Source: Janibacter anophelis NBRC 107843
GTDB lineage: Bacteria; Actinomycetota; Actinomycetes; Actinomycetales; Dermatophilaceae
Assembly (NCBI RefSeq): GCF_001570945.1
Contig: NZ_BCSQ01000004.1
Location: 17,172 to 81,171, forward strand
Reading direction: 5' to 3'
DNA: 64,000 nucleotides
Shown here: in pieces, positions 45,179 to 53,987 of the stretch
How positions within the stretch are numbered: the first letter of the stretch is position 1
Layout of the letters: each line of letters opens with the position of its first letter
Translations under genes and position numbers: made by a program
The notes under the pieces: model-generated
Told to the model about the DNA's origin: nothing
The model's database searches: none
The model's input: only the letters and a program-made list of their open reading frames with translations

Positions 45179-47103
45179 CGCGCGCCTCCCTCGGCCGGCA
45201 CGGTCGCCGGGTTGTCACGCTCGAGCGGACCCTCGATGTCGAACGTGCCGCGGCCCTTGTAGCGGACCTTGGCCTCACGCAGCCGGTTGACGTCGAAGCC
45301 GGACCACGGGTGGCCGGACGCGAAGAACTTGCCGCGCGCGAGGATCGTGAGCATCGGGTGGGTGAACAGCCAGAAGATCGCCAGGTCGATCAGGGTCGTC
45401 AGGCCGAGGGTGAACGCGAAGCCGCGCACCCCGGAGCTGGCCAGGACGTAGAGGATCACCGCGGCGACGAGGTTGACGCCGTCGGCCACGAGGATCGTGC
45501 CCTTGGCCCGGGCCCACCCGGCCTCGACCGCGGCCCGCAGGTTGCGCCCTTCGCGAAGCTCGTCCCTGACTCTCTCGAAGTAGATGATGAAGCTGTCGGC
45601 GGTGACACCGATGGCGATGATCAGACCGGTCACGCCGGCCATGTCGAGTCTGTAGTTGTAGCCCCACGCCAACAAGGCGATGGCCAGATAGGTGATGAGG
45701 AAGGCGATGACCATCGACCCGACGACGACGATCGACAGCGCGCGGTACTGGACCATCGCGTAGCCGAAGACGATGAGCAGGCCGATGACGCCGGCGATGA
45801 CACCCCAGCGCAGCTGCTCGGAGCCGAGGGTGGGGCTGATCTCCTGGCGGGTCTGCACATCGAAGGACAGCGGAAGTGCGCCGAACTTCAGCGACTTGGC
45901 CAGGCTCCGTGCCTCGTCGATCGTGAAGCCGGAGATGCTGGCCTGCCCGCTCGGGATCGCCTCGTTGAAGCCGGGGTCGATGAGGACCTGCGAGTCGAGG
46001 ACGGCCGCGAGGGCGTTGTAGGAGCCGGGCGGGTTGACCCCGGGCTGCAGCCCGGGCATCTGGACCATCTGCTCGGAGATGTCGCCGTACGCACCTCGAC
46101 CCTTGCTGGTCAGCGTGAGGGAGATCTCCGGCTCGTTGGTCTGCTGGCCCTGCGGGCCGACCCGGTAGCCGGCCTCGGCGTTGGCGATCTCGGTGCCGGC
46201 AACGACCACCGGACCGAGCACGTACTTGATCGAGCCGTCCTGCTTGCACGCGACGATGGGCTCGTCGGGGTCGGTCGACGGAGCCTCCTCCGGCGGCTTC
46301 GAGCAGTCGAGCTCCTGGAACCTGTCCCACACCTCGGTGGTGATGTTGTTGGGGTCCATCGGACCGGTCGGCTTGCCCGACGGCGACCAGCTCTGGGCCG
46401 GGGGCTCGCTGGGCGCGCCCGTGGACGAGGCGCTGCCGGAGGACGAGGCGCTCGAGGAGGCCGAGCTGCTCGAGCTCTTGGACGAGGTCGTGCCGGGCGA
46501 AGTGGGCTCGGCCGTGCGCGCCCGGTCGCGGGACGCGGAGGTCTCGCTGCGGCTCGTGCTCGGCTGCGTCGTGCTGCTGCTCGCGTCGTCGCTGGCCGAG
46601 GAGCCGGATCCGGACGTGGAGCCGGACGTCGGGCTGGAGGAGCCCGAACCGCTCGTCTCGCTGGGGGCCGGCTCCATGAGCGACGGGTCGCCGATGGCAG
46701 TGGCCAGCACCGGGCGGAACTGCATCTGCGAGGACGCCGCGATCGCATCCTCCTGCTCCTTGGTCGGGGTGCCCGGCATGGCGACGACGATGTTGGAGTC
46801 ACCCTGGGTCGTGACCTCGGCGCCGGTGGTGCCCTGCGAGTCGATACGCTGGACGATGATGTCGCGGGCCTCGGCGAGCTGCTCGGGCGAGACGCTGCCG
46901 CCACCCGTCACGCGCGGCTCGAGGACGATCTGCGTGCCACCGGCCAGGTCGAGACCCAGACGCGGCGTCCAGGACGCGTCCTTCTGCCAGACGCCGTAGC
47001 CCAGGGCTCCGACGAGCACGATGATCCCGGCGAAGAGCCAGACGAGGGTGCGCTTGGCGTTGTCCCTGCGCGCGATCTCCTTGGTGCGTCGACGCTCCGC
47101 CAT
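45175..47103 (-). CDS. secD: Protein translocase subunit SecD with a long Ser/Thr-rich insert
   Basis: This 642-residue protein has an N-terminal helix, the P1 motif LGLDLAGGTQIVLEPRV, and a six-helix core with GVTADSFIIYFERVRDEL. Between them, at about residues 140-235 (46400-46680), is a low-complexity block of Ser, Thr, Gly and Pro inside the extracytoplasmic P1 domain. Short versions of this insertion are known in actinobacteria; this one is long. The start is ATG 47103, overlapping the yajC stop. Confidence 0.95.
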   Translation of the reverse strand: MAERRRTKEIARRDNAKRTLVWLFAGIIVLVGALGYGVWQKDASWTPRLGLDLAGGTQIVLEPRVTGGGSVSPEQLAEARDIIVQRIDSQGTTGAEVTTQGDSNIVVAMPGTPTKEQEDAIAASSQMQFRPVLATAIGDPSLMEPAPSETSGSGSSSPTSGSTSGSGSSASDDASSSTTQPSTSRSETSASRDRARTAEPTSPGTTSSKSSSSSASSSASSSGSASSTGAPSEPPAQSWSPSGKPTGPMDPNNITTEVWDRFQELDCSKPPEEAPSTDPDEPIVACKQDGSIKYVLGPVVVAGTEIANAEAGYRVGPQGQQTNEPEISLTLTSKGRGAYGDISEQMVQMPGLQPGVNPPGSYNALAAVLDSQVLIDPGFNEAIPSGQASISGFTIDEARSLAKSLKFGALPLSFDVQTRQEISPTLGSEQLRWGVIAGVIGLLIVFGYAMVQYRALSIVVVGSMVIAFLITYLAIALLAWGYNYRLDMAGVTGLIIAIGVTADSFIIYFERVRDELREGRNLRAAVEAGWARAKGTILVADGVNLVAAVILYVLASSGVRGFAFTLGLTTLIDLAIFWLFTHPMLTILARGKFFASGHPWSGFDVNRLREAKVRYKGRGTFDIEGPLERDNPATVPAEGGAR

Positions 47104-47408
47104 CAGTCCCGTCCGTCCTGGTCCGTGACGGGTCCGGTCTGCGTGGGCTCGACCTTCATGCCCACCGCCCGACGGTCCATGGTCAGGACCGTGCCGGGCG
47201 CGACCTCGAGGCGCAGTCGGTCGTCGTCGAGCTCGACGATGCGACCGAGGATGCCGGAGGTCGTGAAGACCTCGTCCCCGACCTGAAGCGACGCGGTGAA
47301 CTCCGCCATCGTGCGCTGCCGTCGTCGTGCCGACCACAGCATGAAGCCGATGAGCACGAGCGGGAGGATCAGCAAGAGCAGGCTGGCGGTCTGCGAGCCT
47401 TCGTTCAT
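47103..47408 (-). CDS. yajC: Preprotein translocase subunit YajC
   Basis: This 101-residue protein has one N-terminal helix (SLLLLILPLVLIGFMLWSAR) and a small cytoplasmic domain with RRRQRTMAEFTASLQVGDEV and TTSGILGRIVELDDD. It is an accessory of SecDF. It is the first gene of yajC-secD-secF-apt-relA, 140 bases downstream of ruvB; that gap is the likely promoter region. Confidence 0.95.
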   Translation of the reverse strand: MNEGSQTASLLLLILPLVLIGFMLWSARRRQRTMAEFTASLQVGDEVFTTSGILGRIVELDDDRLRLEVAPGTVLTMDRRAVGMKVEPTQTGPVTDQDGRD

Positions 47409-47548
47409 GAGAGGGACTTCCTGGGTCGGGACTGGTCGGTCGGGAGACGTCGCAGTGGCTCGGGTGTCCCCGAGCCAAGGGCCGAGTCTAGGTCAGTGCT
47501 GCTGACCTGTACCAACGGACACGAGGGGCAATTGGTTTCGGTGCGGCC

Positions 47549-48670
47549 TCAGCCGAACCGGCCGCCGTCGGCTCCGTCCGGGAGGGGAAGGGGGGTCTGC
47601 TCCCCCGGCGGTGGGGTGAGACCGAGGTGGCCCCAGGCGAGCGGGGTCGCGAGTCGTCCCCGCGGGCTGCGCACGATATAGCCCTGGCGCACGAGGTACG
47701 GCTCGGCGACGGTCTCGACGGTGTCGGTCTCCTCGCCGACCGCCACGGCCAGCGTCGACAGGCCCACGGGGCCCCCGCCGAAGCGGCGGCACATGGCCTC
47801 GAGCACCGCACGGTCGAGCCGGTCGAGGCCCGCCTCGTCGACGTCGAAGAGGGTCAGGGCCGCGCGGGCGGCGGTGACGTCGACCTCCCCGGTGCCGTGC
47901 ACCTGTGCCCAGTCGCGCACCCGCCGCAGCAGCCGGTTGGCGATGCGCGGCGTGCCACGGGAGCGCAGCGCGATCTCCGCCAGCGCGTCCTCGTCGGCAG
48001 GGACGCCGAGCAGGCGGGCGCTGCGCTGCAGGATCCGCTCGAGGTCGGCGACCTCGTAGAAGTCGAGGTGGCCGGTGAAACCGAAGCGGTCGCGCAGGGG
48101 CGCCGGCAGCAGACCAGCGCGCGTCGTGGCTCCGACGACGGTGAAGGGGGGTAGCTCCAGGGGGATGGCCGTGGCGCCGGGCCCCTTGCCGACGACCACG
48201 TCGACCCGGAAGTCCTCCATCGCGAGATAGAGCATCTCCTCGGCCGGTCGGGACATGCGGTGGATCTCGTCGAGGAAGAGCACCTCGCCCTCGACGAGCG
48301 AGGAGAGCACGGACGCGAGGTCACCGGCGTGCTGGATCGCGGGCCCCGACGTGACCCGGATCGGCTGCTCGAGCTCGGCGGCGACGATCATCGCCAGCGT
48401 CGTCTTGCCCAGGCCGGGCGGTCCGGACAGCAGCACGTGGTCCGGCGGCGATCCACGGCGGCGGGCCGCCTCGAGCACCAGGCCCAGCTGGTCGCGCACC
48501 TTGGGCTGACCGGGGAACTCGTCGAGCCGGCGAGGCCGCAGCGCCGCCTCGACCGTCGAGTCGTCGTCGGTGCCGCCAGCGTCGACGATGCGGGCAGTCG
48601 CCTCGAAGGAGCCGTCCCCCTCGCGCGGGTCCTCGTCGGCCACCCGGATCTCTGAGCTGAAGCCGCTCAT
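47549..48670 (-). CDS. ruvB: Holliday junction branch-migration ATPase RuvB
   Basis: This 373-residue protein has Walker [20 protein letters not shown], Walker [11 protein letters not shown], sensor [18 protein letters not shown] and a C-terminal winged helix. It drives branch migration with RuvA. A C-terminal Pro/Gly-rich tail is the only deviation. The ATG overlaps the ruvA stop. Confidence 0.97.
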   Translation of the reverse strand: MSGFSSEIRVADEDPREGDGSFEATARIVDAGGTDDDSTVEAALRPRRLDEFPGQPKVRDQLGLVLEAARRRGSPPDHVLLSGPPGLGKTTLAMIVAAELEQPIRVTSGPAIQHAGDLASVLSSLVEGEVLFLDEIHRMSRPAEEMLYLAMEDFRVDVVVGKGPGATAIPLELPPFTVVGATTRAGLLPAPLRDRFGFTGHLDFYEVADLERILQRSARLLGVPADEDALAEIALRSRGTPRIANRLLRRVRDWAQVHGTGEVDVTAARAALTLFDVDEAGLDRLDRAVLEAMCRRFGGGPVGLSTLAVAVGEETDTVETVAEPYLVRQGYIVRSPRGRLATPLAWGHLGLTPPPGEQTPLPLPDGADGGRFG

Positions 48671-49260
48671 CGTGCGAGCACCTGCAGCGCCGCGCGCAGC
48701 GCGCTCGAGACGTCACCGGCACCGTGCTCGTCGGCGACCTTGGCCACGGCATCGGCGGACTGCTTGGTCGAGTAGCCCAGACCCACGAGCGCGTCGGCGA
48801 CCTGCTCCTGCCAGGCCGCGGCGGTCGCCGCGGGCGCGGCCGCTGCCCCAGCCCCTGGAGCGTGCGGCATCTTGTCCCGCAGCTCGAGGACGAGACGCTC
48901 CGCCCCCTTCTTGCCGATGCCGGGGACCTTGGTCAGGGTCGCGATGTCCTCGCCCGCGACGGCGGCGGACAGCTCGTCGGGGCTGAGGACCGACAGGATC
49001 GCCAGCGCGACCCGCGGCCCGACGCCACTGACGGTCTGGGCCAGCTCGAAGGTGTCGCGCTCCCCCGCCGTGGCGAAGCCGTAGAGCGTCATGGAGTCCT
49101 CGCGCACGACCATGCTCGTGGCCAGGTCGACCTCCGTCCCGGTGCGGCAGCCCGCCGCGACGGCCGGTGGGGTGTGCACGAGGAGCCCGACGCCGTGGAC
49201 GTCGACGACGACGCGGTCGAGTCCGACGTGCCGGGCGGTGCCGGTGATCGAGGCGATCAT
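48667..49260 (-). CDS. ruvA: Holliday junction DNA helicase subunit RuvA
   Basis: This 197-residue protein has an OB-fold start, [20 protein letters not shown], helix-hairpin-helix motifs ([30 protein letters not shown]), an Ala/Pro linker and a C-terminal RuvB-binding domain ([20 protein letters not shown]). It overlaps ruvC and ruvB by 4 bases each. Confidence 0.96.
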   Translation of the reverse strand: MIASITGTARHVGLDRVVVDVHGVGLLVHTPPAVAAGCRTGTEVDLATSMVVREDSMTLYGFATAGERDTFELAQTVSGVGPRVALAILSVLSPDELSAAVAGEDIATLTKVPGIGKKGAERLVLELRDKMPHAPGAGAAAAPAATAAAWQEQVADALVGLGYSTKQSADAVAKVADEHGAGDVSSALRAALQVLAR

Positions 49261-49793
49261 GCGCCGGCCACCGATCGCAGCCGGGCCCGCTCGCTGGCAG
49301 CGGCGAGCTCCTGGCGCATCGCACCCCGGCCGCGCCACTGGTGGCAGATGGCCAGGGCCAGGGCATCCGCGGCGTCGGCGGGACGCGGCGGCTCGTCGAG
49401 CGTGAGGATCCGGGTGACCATGGTCGCGATCTGCGCCTTGTCCGCCCGGCCGGAGCCGGAGACGGCTGCCTTGACCTCGGTGGGCGTGTGGAGGGTGACG
49501 GGGATGCCGCGACGGGCGCCGGCGAGCAGCACGAGACCACTCACCTGGGCGGTCGTCATGACGGTCGGGACGTGGTCGGCGGCATAGACGCGCTCGAGGG
49601 CGATCGCATCGGGAGCGAAGCGGTCCAGCCACGTGTCGAGCTCGTCCTGGACGTAGGCAAGCCGGTCGCCCGTGTCGCGCCCGCTGGAGGTGCGCACGAC
49701 ACCGACGGCGACCATGCGCAGGGCCCGCGCCTCACCCTCGACGACCCCGAGGCCGCACCGGGTCAGCCCGGGGTCCACGCCCAGCACTCGCAC
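49257..49793 (-). CDS. ruvC: Crossover junction endodeoxyribonuclease RuvC
   Basis: This 178-residue resolvase has the first catalytic Asp in [14 protein letters not shown], the Glu in [14 protein letters not shown] and Asp residues in [15 protein letters not shown] place the start at GTG 49793, 8 bases after GGGAG; the earlier GTG pair at 49799/49802 would add two or three residues. It cuts Holliday junctions and is the first gene of ruvC-ruvA-ruvB. Confidence 0.94.
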   Translation of the reverse strand: MRVLGVDPGLTRCGLGVVEGEARALRMVAVGVVRTSSGRDTGDRLAYVQDELDTWLDRFAPDAIALERVYAADHVPTVMTTAQVSGLVLLAGARRGIPVTLHTPTEVKAAVSGSGRADKAQIATMVTRILTLDEPPRPADAADALALAICHQWRGRGAMRQELAAASERARLRSVAGA

Positions 49794-49877
49794 GCGCACC
49801 ACTCCCGGATCGACTCGAACACCTGTTCTGCTCGAGGCTACGTGTCGGCGACGCACCGGGCGCCGCCGACACGCCGA

Positions 49878-50639
49878 TCACTCGTCGTCGGCCTCGAGCT
49901 GGGCCATGACCTCGTCGGAGACGTCGCCGTTGGTGTAGACGTTCTGCACGTCGTCACTGTCCTCGAGGGCGTCGATGACTCGCATCATCTTCTTGGCACC
50001 CTCGGCGTCGAGCGGCACCTGCATGCTCGGCAGGAAGGAGGCCTCGGCGGAGTCGTAGTCGACGCCGGCCTCCTGCAGCGCGGTGCGCACGGCGACGAAG
50101 TCGGTCGCCTCGGAGACGATCTGCCAGGACTCGCCGAAATCGTTGATCTCCTCGGCGCCCGCCTCGAGCACGATCTCGAGGAGCTCGTCCTCCCCCTTCT
50201 CCACCTTGGGCACCATGACGACGCCCTTGCGGTTGAAGAGGTAGGCGACCGAGTTGGGGTCGGCGAGACTGCCGCCGTTGCGGGACAGGGCCGTGCGGAC
50301 CTCCGTGGCGGCGCGGTTCTTGTTGTCGGTGAGGCACTCGATGAGCACCGCGACACCACCGGGCGCGTAGCCCTCGTAGGTGATGTTCTCCCAGTCGGCC
50401 CCACCGGCCTCGGCACCCGAACCACGCTTGACCGCGCGGTCGATGTTGTCATTGGGGACCGAGCTCTTCTTCGCCTTCTGCACGGCGTCGTAGAGCGTGG
50501 GGTTGCCAGCGAGGTCGCCACCGCCCGTGCGGGCGGCCACCTCGATGTTCTTGATGAGCTTGGCGAAGAGCTTGCCGCGCTTGGCGTCGATCGCCGCCTT
50601 CTTGTGCTTCGTGGTTGCCCACTTGGAGTGGCCGGACAC
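49878..50639 (-). CDS. yebC: YebC/PmpR family protein
   Basis: This 253-residue protein opens with [20 protein letters not shown] and contains [36 protein letters not shown] and [11 protein letters not shown]. YebC proteins act as regulators and/or translation factors that relieve ribosome stalling at proline stretches. It stands upstream of ruvC as in most actinobacteria. Confidence 0.96.
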   Translation of the reverse strand: MSGHSKWATTKHKKAAIDAKRGKLFAKLIKNIEVAARTGGGDLAGNPTLYDAVQKAKKSSVPNDNIDRAVKRGSGAEAGGADWENITYEGYAPGGVAVLIECLTDNKNRAATEVRTALSRNGGSLADPNSVAYLFNRKGVVMVPKVEKGEDELLEIVLEAGAEEINDFGESWQIVSEATDFVAVRTALQEAGVDYDSAEASFLPSMQVPLDAEGAKKMMRVIDALEDSDDVQNVYTNGDVSDEVMAQLEADDE

Positions 50640-50682
50640 GTGGTCTCCTCGTACTGGCTGGCAGGTGGTCCGAGGAGCGATC

Positions 50683-51459
50683 CTACGCGCTCACGTCACG
50701 CGCGACGTCGTTCTCGCCGCCACCTCGCACCGTGCCGTCCGTGCTCGAGTCCCGCACCATGCCGTCCGTGCTCGAGTCCCGCACCATGCCGTCCGTGCTC
50801 GAGTCCCGCACAATGCCTTCCGTGCTCGAGTCCCGCACCATGCCGTCCGTGCTCGAGTCCCGCACCATGCCGACGAACAGCGCGTGCACCCGGTGGTCCC
50901 CCGTGACCTCCGGGTGGAAGCTCGTGGCGAGGAGCCGACCCTGCCGCACGACGACGGGATGGGTCTCCCCCTTCGCCTCGACGCTCGCGAGCACCTCGAC
51001 GTCGGGACCGGCCTGCTCCACCCACGGCGCTCGGATGAAGACCGCGCGCAGCGGCCCACCCTCGAGCCCACGGACCTCGAGATCGGTCTCGTACGAGTCG
51101 ACCTGGCGGCCGAACGCATTGCGCCGCACCGTGATGTCGAGCCCGCCGAGGGTCTGCTGGTGGGGGTGGCCGTCGAGGATGCGGTCCGCGAGCAGGATCA
51201 TCCCGGCGCAGCTGCCGTAGACCGGCATCCCGTCGGCGATACGAGCACGAAGGGGGTCACGCAGGCCGAAGGTGCGGGTCAGCTTGTCGATGGTCGTCGA
51301 CTCCCCTCCGGGGAGGACGAGCGCGTCCAGCGTCGCCAGCTCCTCCGGTCGGCGCACCGGCAACGTCGCCGCGCCGGCCTCCTCGAGGGCGGCCCGGTGC
51401 TCCCGGACGTCGCCCTGGACCGCGAGGACTCCGATGACGGGACGGGAGAGGTCGCTCAT
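50683..51459 (-). CDS. pdxT: Pyridoxal 5'-phosphate synthase glutaminase PdxT with a repeat tail
   Basis: The first ~195 residues are normal Pdx[30 protein letters not shown], the nucleophile Cys in [13 protein letters not shown] and the His/Glu pair in [14 protein letters not shown]. It supplies ammonia from glutamine to PdxS for vitamin B6 synthesis. After HALFVG the protein continues about 60 residues with five 9-residue repeats of the type MVRDSSTDG and a short Gly/Asp tail, so it is one quarter longer than usual. The start ATG 51459 is followed directly by conserved sequence. The gene is divergent from the YtxH cassette, away from its partner pdxS. Confidence 0.94.
   Translation of the reverse strand: MSDLSRPVIGVLAVQGDVREHRAALEEAGAATLPVRRPEELATLDALVLPGGESTTIDKLTRTFGLRDPLRARIADGMPVYGSCAGMILLADRILDGHPHQQTLGGLDITVRRNAFGRQVDSYETDLEVRGLEGGPLRAVFIRAPWVEQAGPDVEVLASVEAKGETHPVVVRQGRLLATSFHPEVTGDHRVHALFVGMVRDSSTDGMVRDSSTEGIVRDSSTDGMVRDSSTDGMVRDSSTDGTVRGGGENDVARDVSA
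50735..50869. repeat. Five tandem 27-bp repeats inside pdxT
   Basis: The units are 50735-50761, 50762-50788, 50789-50815, 50816-50842 and 50843-50869. They are identical except for single changes in units 3 and 4, and each contains GTGCTCGAGTCCCGCAC. Because 27 is a multiple of three, changes in copy number preserve the frame. There are no spacers, so it is a coding minisatellite and not a CRISPR array. Confidence 0.95.
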
Positions 51460-51582
51460 GGAGCGGAATGTAGTCGCCCGCACGCCTGCGACTGCCGCCG
51501 CCTCGATGCGTGGACGTGTTTGGTCCCCCGATCGGCGGGTAGCCAGATGAACCAACCGCACGACTCAACCCAGGAGGTTGTC

Positions 51583-51948
51583 ATGGGCAAGATCTCGATG
51601 CTCGCCGCCGGAGCCATCGGCTACGTGTTCGGCACGCGAGCCGGCCGTGAGCAGTACGACAAGATCAGCGGCCAGGCCAAGCGGCTGTGGAAGGACCCCA
51701 AGGTGCAGCGCAAGGCCGGTCAGGCCCAGGAGGCCGCCGAGGACCTGGGGCACAAGGCGGGGGACAAGATCACCGCCAAGGTCAAGGAGAAGACGGGGAA
51801 CGACTCCACCGACACCCCGACGACGACCACCACCGCCTCTCCCGGCACCGGCGTCGGCACCACCCCCGGGACCGGCGCAGGCGGTCTCGGGTCGGGCGAG
51901 CCCACCTCGGGCCCCGGCACCACCCCGGGACGTGGCGGCCTTGGCTGA
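51583..51948 (+). CDS. YtxH-like protein
   Basis: This 121-residue protein starts MGKISMLAAGAIGYVFGTRA, a short glycine-rich N-terminal hydrophobic segment with GTRAGREQYDKI typical of YtxH proteins, followed by a basic amphipathic middle and a Thr/Gly/Pro-rich tail from about residue 80. AGGAGG precedes the ATG at good spacing. It is first of a coupled four-gene membrane cassette. The function is unknown; Bacillus YtxH is a general-stress protein. Confidence 0.8.
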   Translation: MGKISMLAAGAIGYVFGTRAGREQYDKISGQAKRLWKDPKVQRKAGQAQEAAEDLGHKAGDKITAKVKEKTGNDSTDTPTTTTTASPGTGVGTTPGTGAGGLGSGEPTSGPGTTPGRGGLG

Positions 51949-52381
51949 TCCCACCCACGCGAGCGGCTCGCACGCCGCGGGCCGCGACGACATCCCGACC
52001 CAGCACGAGAGCACGGGGCAGCTCGTCGCCGACGCCACCGAGCAGATCGGACAACTCGTCCGTCAGGAGATGGCGCTCGCTCGTGCCGAGCTGACGCAGA
52101 GCGCGAAGAAGGCCGGGACGGGAGCGGGACTCTTCGGAGGTGCCGGTCTCGTCGCGCTGTACGGCGTCGCCGCCCTCGTCGCAACCGCCATCATCGCCCT
52201 CGACCTCGTCATGCCCCTGTGGCTGGCCGCGTTGGTCGTCGGCGTGGTCCTCCTGGCGGTCGCCGGTCTCCTTGCCCTCGTGGGCAAGAAGCAGGTGTCC
52301 GAGGCGGCACCGCCCGCCGAGCGCACCGTCCACAACGTCAAGGCCGACATCGACACGGTCAAGGGAGGCCACCACCCGTGA
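51932..52381 (+). CDS. Phage-holin-like (Phage_holin_3_6) membrane protein
   Basis: From GTG 51932 the gene encodes 149 residues. A polar N-terminal region with LVADATEQIGQLVRQEMALA, then ARAELTQSAKKAG, leads to two adjacent membrane helices (GAGLFGGAGLVALYGVAALV and PLWLAALVVGVVLLAVAGLL) with a charged tail. This is the common actinobacterial holin-superfamily gene that precedes DUF3618. There is no phage nearby, so lysis is not implied. It overlaps its neighbours by 17 and 4 bases. Confidence 0.82.
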   Translation: MAALADPTHASGSHAAGRDDIPTQHESTGQLVADATEQIGQLVRQEMALARAELTQSAKKAGTGAGLFGGAGLVALYGVAALVATAIIALDLVMPLWLAALVVGVVLLAVAGLLALVGKKQVSEAAPPAERTVHNVKADIDTVKGGHHP

Positions 52382-52764
52382 GCACCTTCGACGAGCAGGA
52401 ACCCCGCCATGACCTCCGCGCGGTCCCGGACGAGCACCACCCGTCACCGGACGAGGGGGTCGAGCAGCTGGAGCGCGAGGCCGCCGCCACGCGAGCCGAG
52501 CTCGGTGAGACGGTCGACGCACTCGCCGCGAAGCTCGACGTCAGGACGCGGGCGAAGCACGGGGCCGACGAGCAGAAGGCGCGGGTGCAGCACGCCGTGG
52601 CCAACGTGCGGCGGTCCGCGACCGATCGTGAGGGGAAGCCGATGCCACAGGTCTGGGCAGCGGGTGTCGCCGCGGCCGTCGCGCTCGTCGGGCTGCCGCT
52701 CGCCGTGCGCCTCGTCCGTTCACGTGGCAGACGGCTCCACCGGTACCGGGGCTACCGGCTCTGA
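52378..52764 (+). CDS. DUF3618 domain-containing protein
   Basis: From GTG 52378 the gene encodes 128 residues. The helical segment LEREAAATRAELGETVDALA followed by AKLDVRTRAK is the DUF3618 signature ('R-x-E-L-x-x-T-V-x-x-L-x-x-K-x-D'). A single membrane helix near residues 92-112 and a basic C-terminus follow. The function is unknown; it is usually linked with the holin-like gene as here. It overlaps the next gene by one base (TGATG). Confidence 0.82.
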   Translation: MSTFDEQEPRHDLRAVPDEHHPSPDEGVEQLEREAAATRAELGETVDALAAKLDVRTRAKHGADEQKARVQHAVANVRRSATDREGKPMPQVWAAGVAAAVALVGLPLAVRLVRSRGRRLHRYRGYRL

Positions 52765-53822
52765 TGACCGGACGAGCTGACCGCAGCGGTCCAGCACCGC
52801 ACTCGGAGGACTCCCGCGCGCCGGACGGACCGACCGACCTCGAGAAGCCCACGCTGCGCCACGTGCTGCGCCGGACGGCGCGGGAGTTCTCCGCGGACGA
52901 GTGCACGGACCTCGCGGCGGCACTGACGTACTACGCCGTCCTGGCGCTCTTCCCGGCATTCATCGCCCTCGTCTCACTCGTGGGCCTCGTCGGGCAGGGG
53001 CCGCAGACGGTCGACACGGTCCTCGGTGTCCTGCGGGACACGGCGGGAGCCTCCGTGACGGACACCCTTGAGCCGGTCCTCACCTCACTGGCCCAGGGCA
53101 CCGGCGCCGGCTTGGCCCTGGTGCTCGGCCTCGCCGGTGCCCTGTGGTCGGCATCGGGATATGTGAACGCCTTCTCACGGGCGATGAACAGGATCTACGG
53201 CGTCACCGAGGGCCGGCCGGTCTGGAAGCTGCGCCCGCTGATGCTCCTCGTCACCGCGGTGCTCCTCGTCCTGGTGGCCGCCGTGCTCGTGGCACTGGTC
53301 GTCTCGGGACCGGTCGCGGAGTCGATCGGCTCGTTGCTCGGGCTCGGGTCGAGTGCCGTCACGGTCTGGCAGATCGCCAAGTGGCCGGTCCTCCTCCTCG
53401 CCGTGGTCGTCATCGTCGCGCTGCTGTACTGGTCGACGCCGAACGTGCGCCAGCCGAAGATCAGGTGGATGAGCCCCGGCGCGCTCGTGGCGATCCTCGT
53501 GTGGGTGCTCGCGTCCGTGGCCTTCGGCATCTACGTGGCGAACTTCGGCTCCTACAACAAGACCTACGGATCGATGGCCGGCGTCATCGTCTTCCTGCTG
53601 TGGCTGTGGCTGACCAACCTCGCCCTGCTCTTCGGTGCCGAGCTCGACGCCGAGCTCGAGCGTGGGCGGGAGCTGCAGGCCGGCATGCCCGCCGAGGACG
53701 AGATCCAGCTGCCTCGGCGCGACACGACCGGCATCGACAAGAAGAAGGACAAGCACGAGGAGGACGTCCGGGATGCGCGAGCACTGCGCCGCAGGGGGCA
53801 CGGGCGCACCGACCGCGGCTGA
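52764..53822 (+). CDS. YihY/virulence factor BrkB family membrane protein
   Basis: This 352-residue protein has six membrane helices. Family blocks are AREFSADECTDLAAALTYYA, LALFPAFIALVSLVG, WSASGYVNAFSRAMNRIYG and, near the end, NFGSYNKTYGSMAGVIVFLL. The tail of 70 residues is highly charged. YihY proteins are inner-membrane proteins whose substrate is not settled (lipid, AMP or export roles have been proposed for relatives). It is last in the YtxH-holin-DUF3618-YihY unit. Confidence 0.9.
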   Translation: MTGRADRSGPAPHSEDSRAPDGPTDLEKPTLRHVLRRTAREFSADECTDLAAALTYYAVLALFPAFIALVSLVGLVGQGPQTVDTVLGVLRDTAGASVTDTLEPVLTSLAQGTGAGLALVLGLAGALWSASGYVNAFSRAMNRIYGVTEGRPVWKLRPLMLLVTAVLLVLVAAVLVALVVSGPVAESIGSLLGLGSSAVTVWQIAKWPVLLLAVVVIVALLYWSTPNVRQPKIRWMSPGALVAILVWVLASVAFGIYVANFGSYNKTYGSMAGVIVFLLWLWLTNLALLFGAELDAELERGRELQAGMPAEDEIQLPRRDTTGIDKKKDKHEEDVRDARALRRRGHGRTDRG

Positions 53823-53987
53823 GCGCAGGTCACGCGGTGTGCCCCGGTCGGGACCGACGCGGAAATGCACGGAAGTCCGCCTCGCCCACGGCGCGGCACG
53901 GTGCGCAAAGTTTGCCCCCGCACGTCGTGTGGGTTCCTTGCCCGGAGGGGAAGCCCGGGCTGGTCACCGGGGGTCACCTTGCTCATC

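Noticed and set aside
50735..50869. Tandem repeat as a CRISPR array
   Set aside because: Units are directly adjacent without spacers and are in frame inside pdxT.
51932..52381. Prophage lysis gene
   Set aside because: The holin-like protein is in a conserved chromosomal envelope cassette and no other phage genes are near.
53823..53987. ydaO-type c-di-AMP riboswitch before the secreted protein
   Set aside because: Such switches often precede secreted cell-wall proteins in actinobacteria, but I could not find the conserved helices; only a GC-rich leader is seen.
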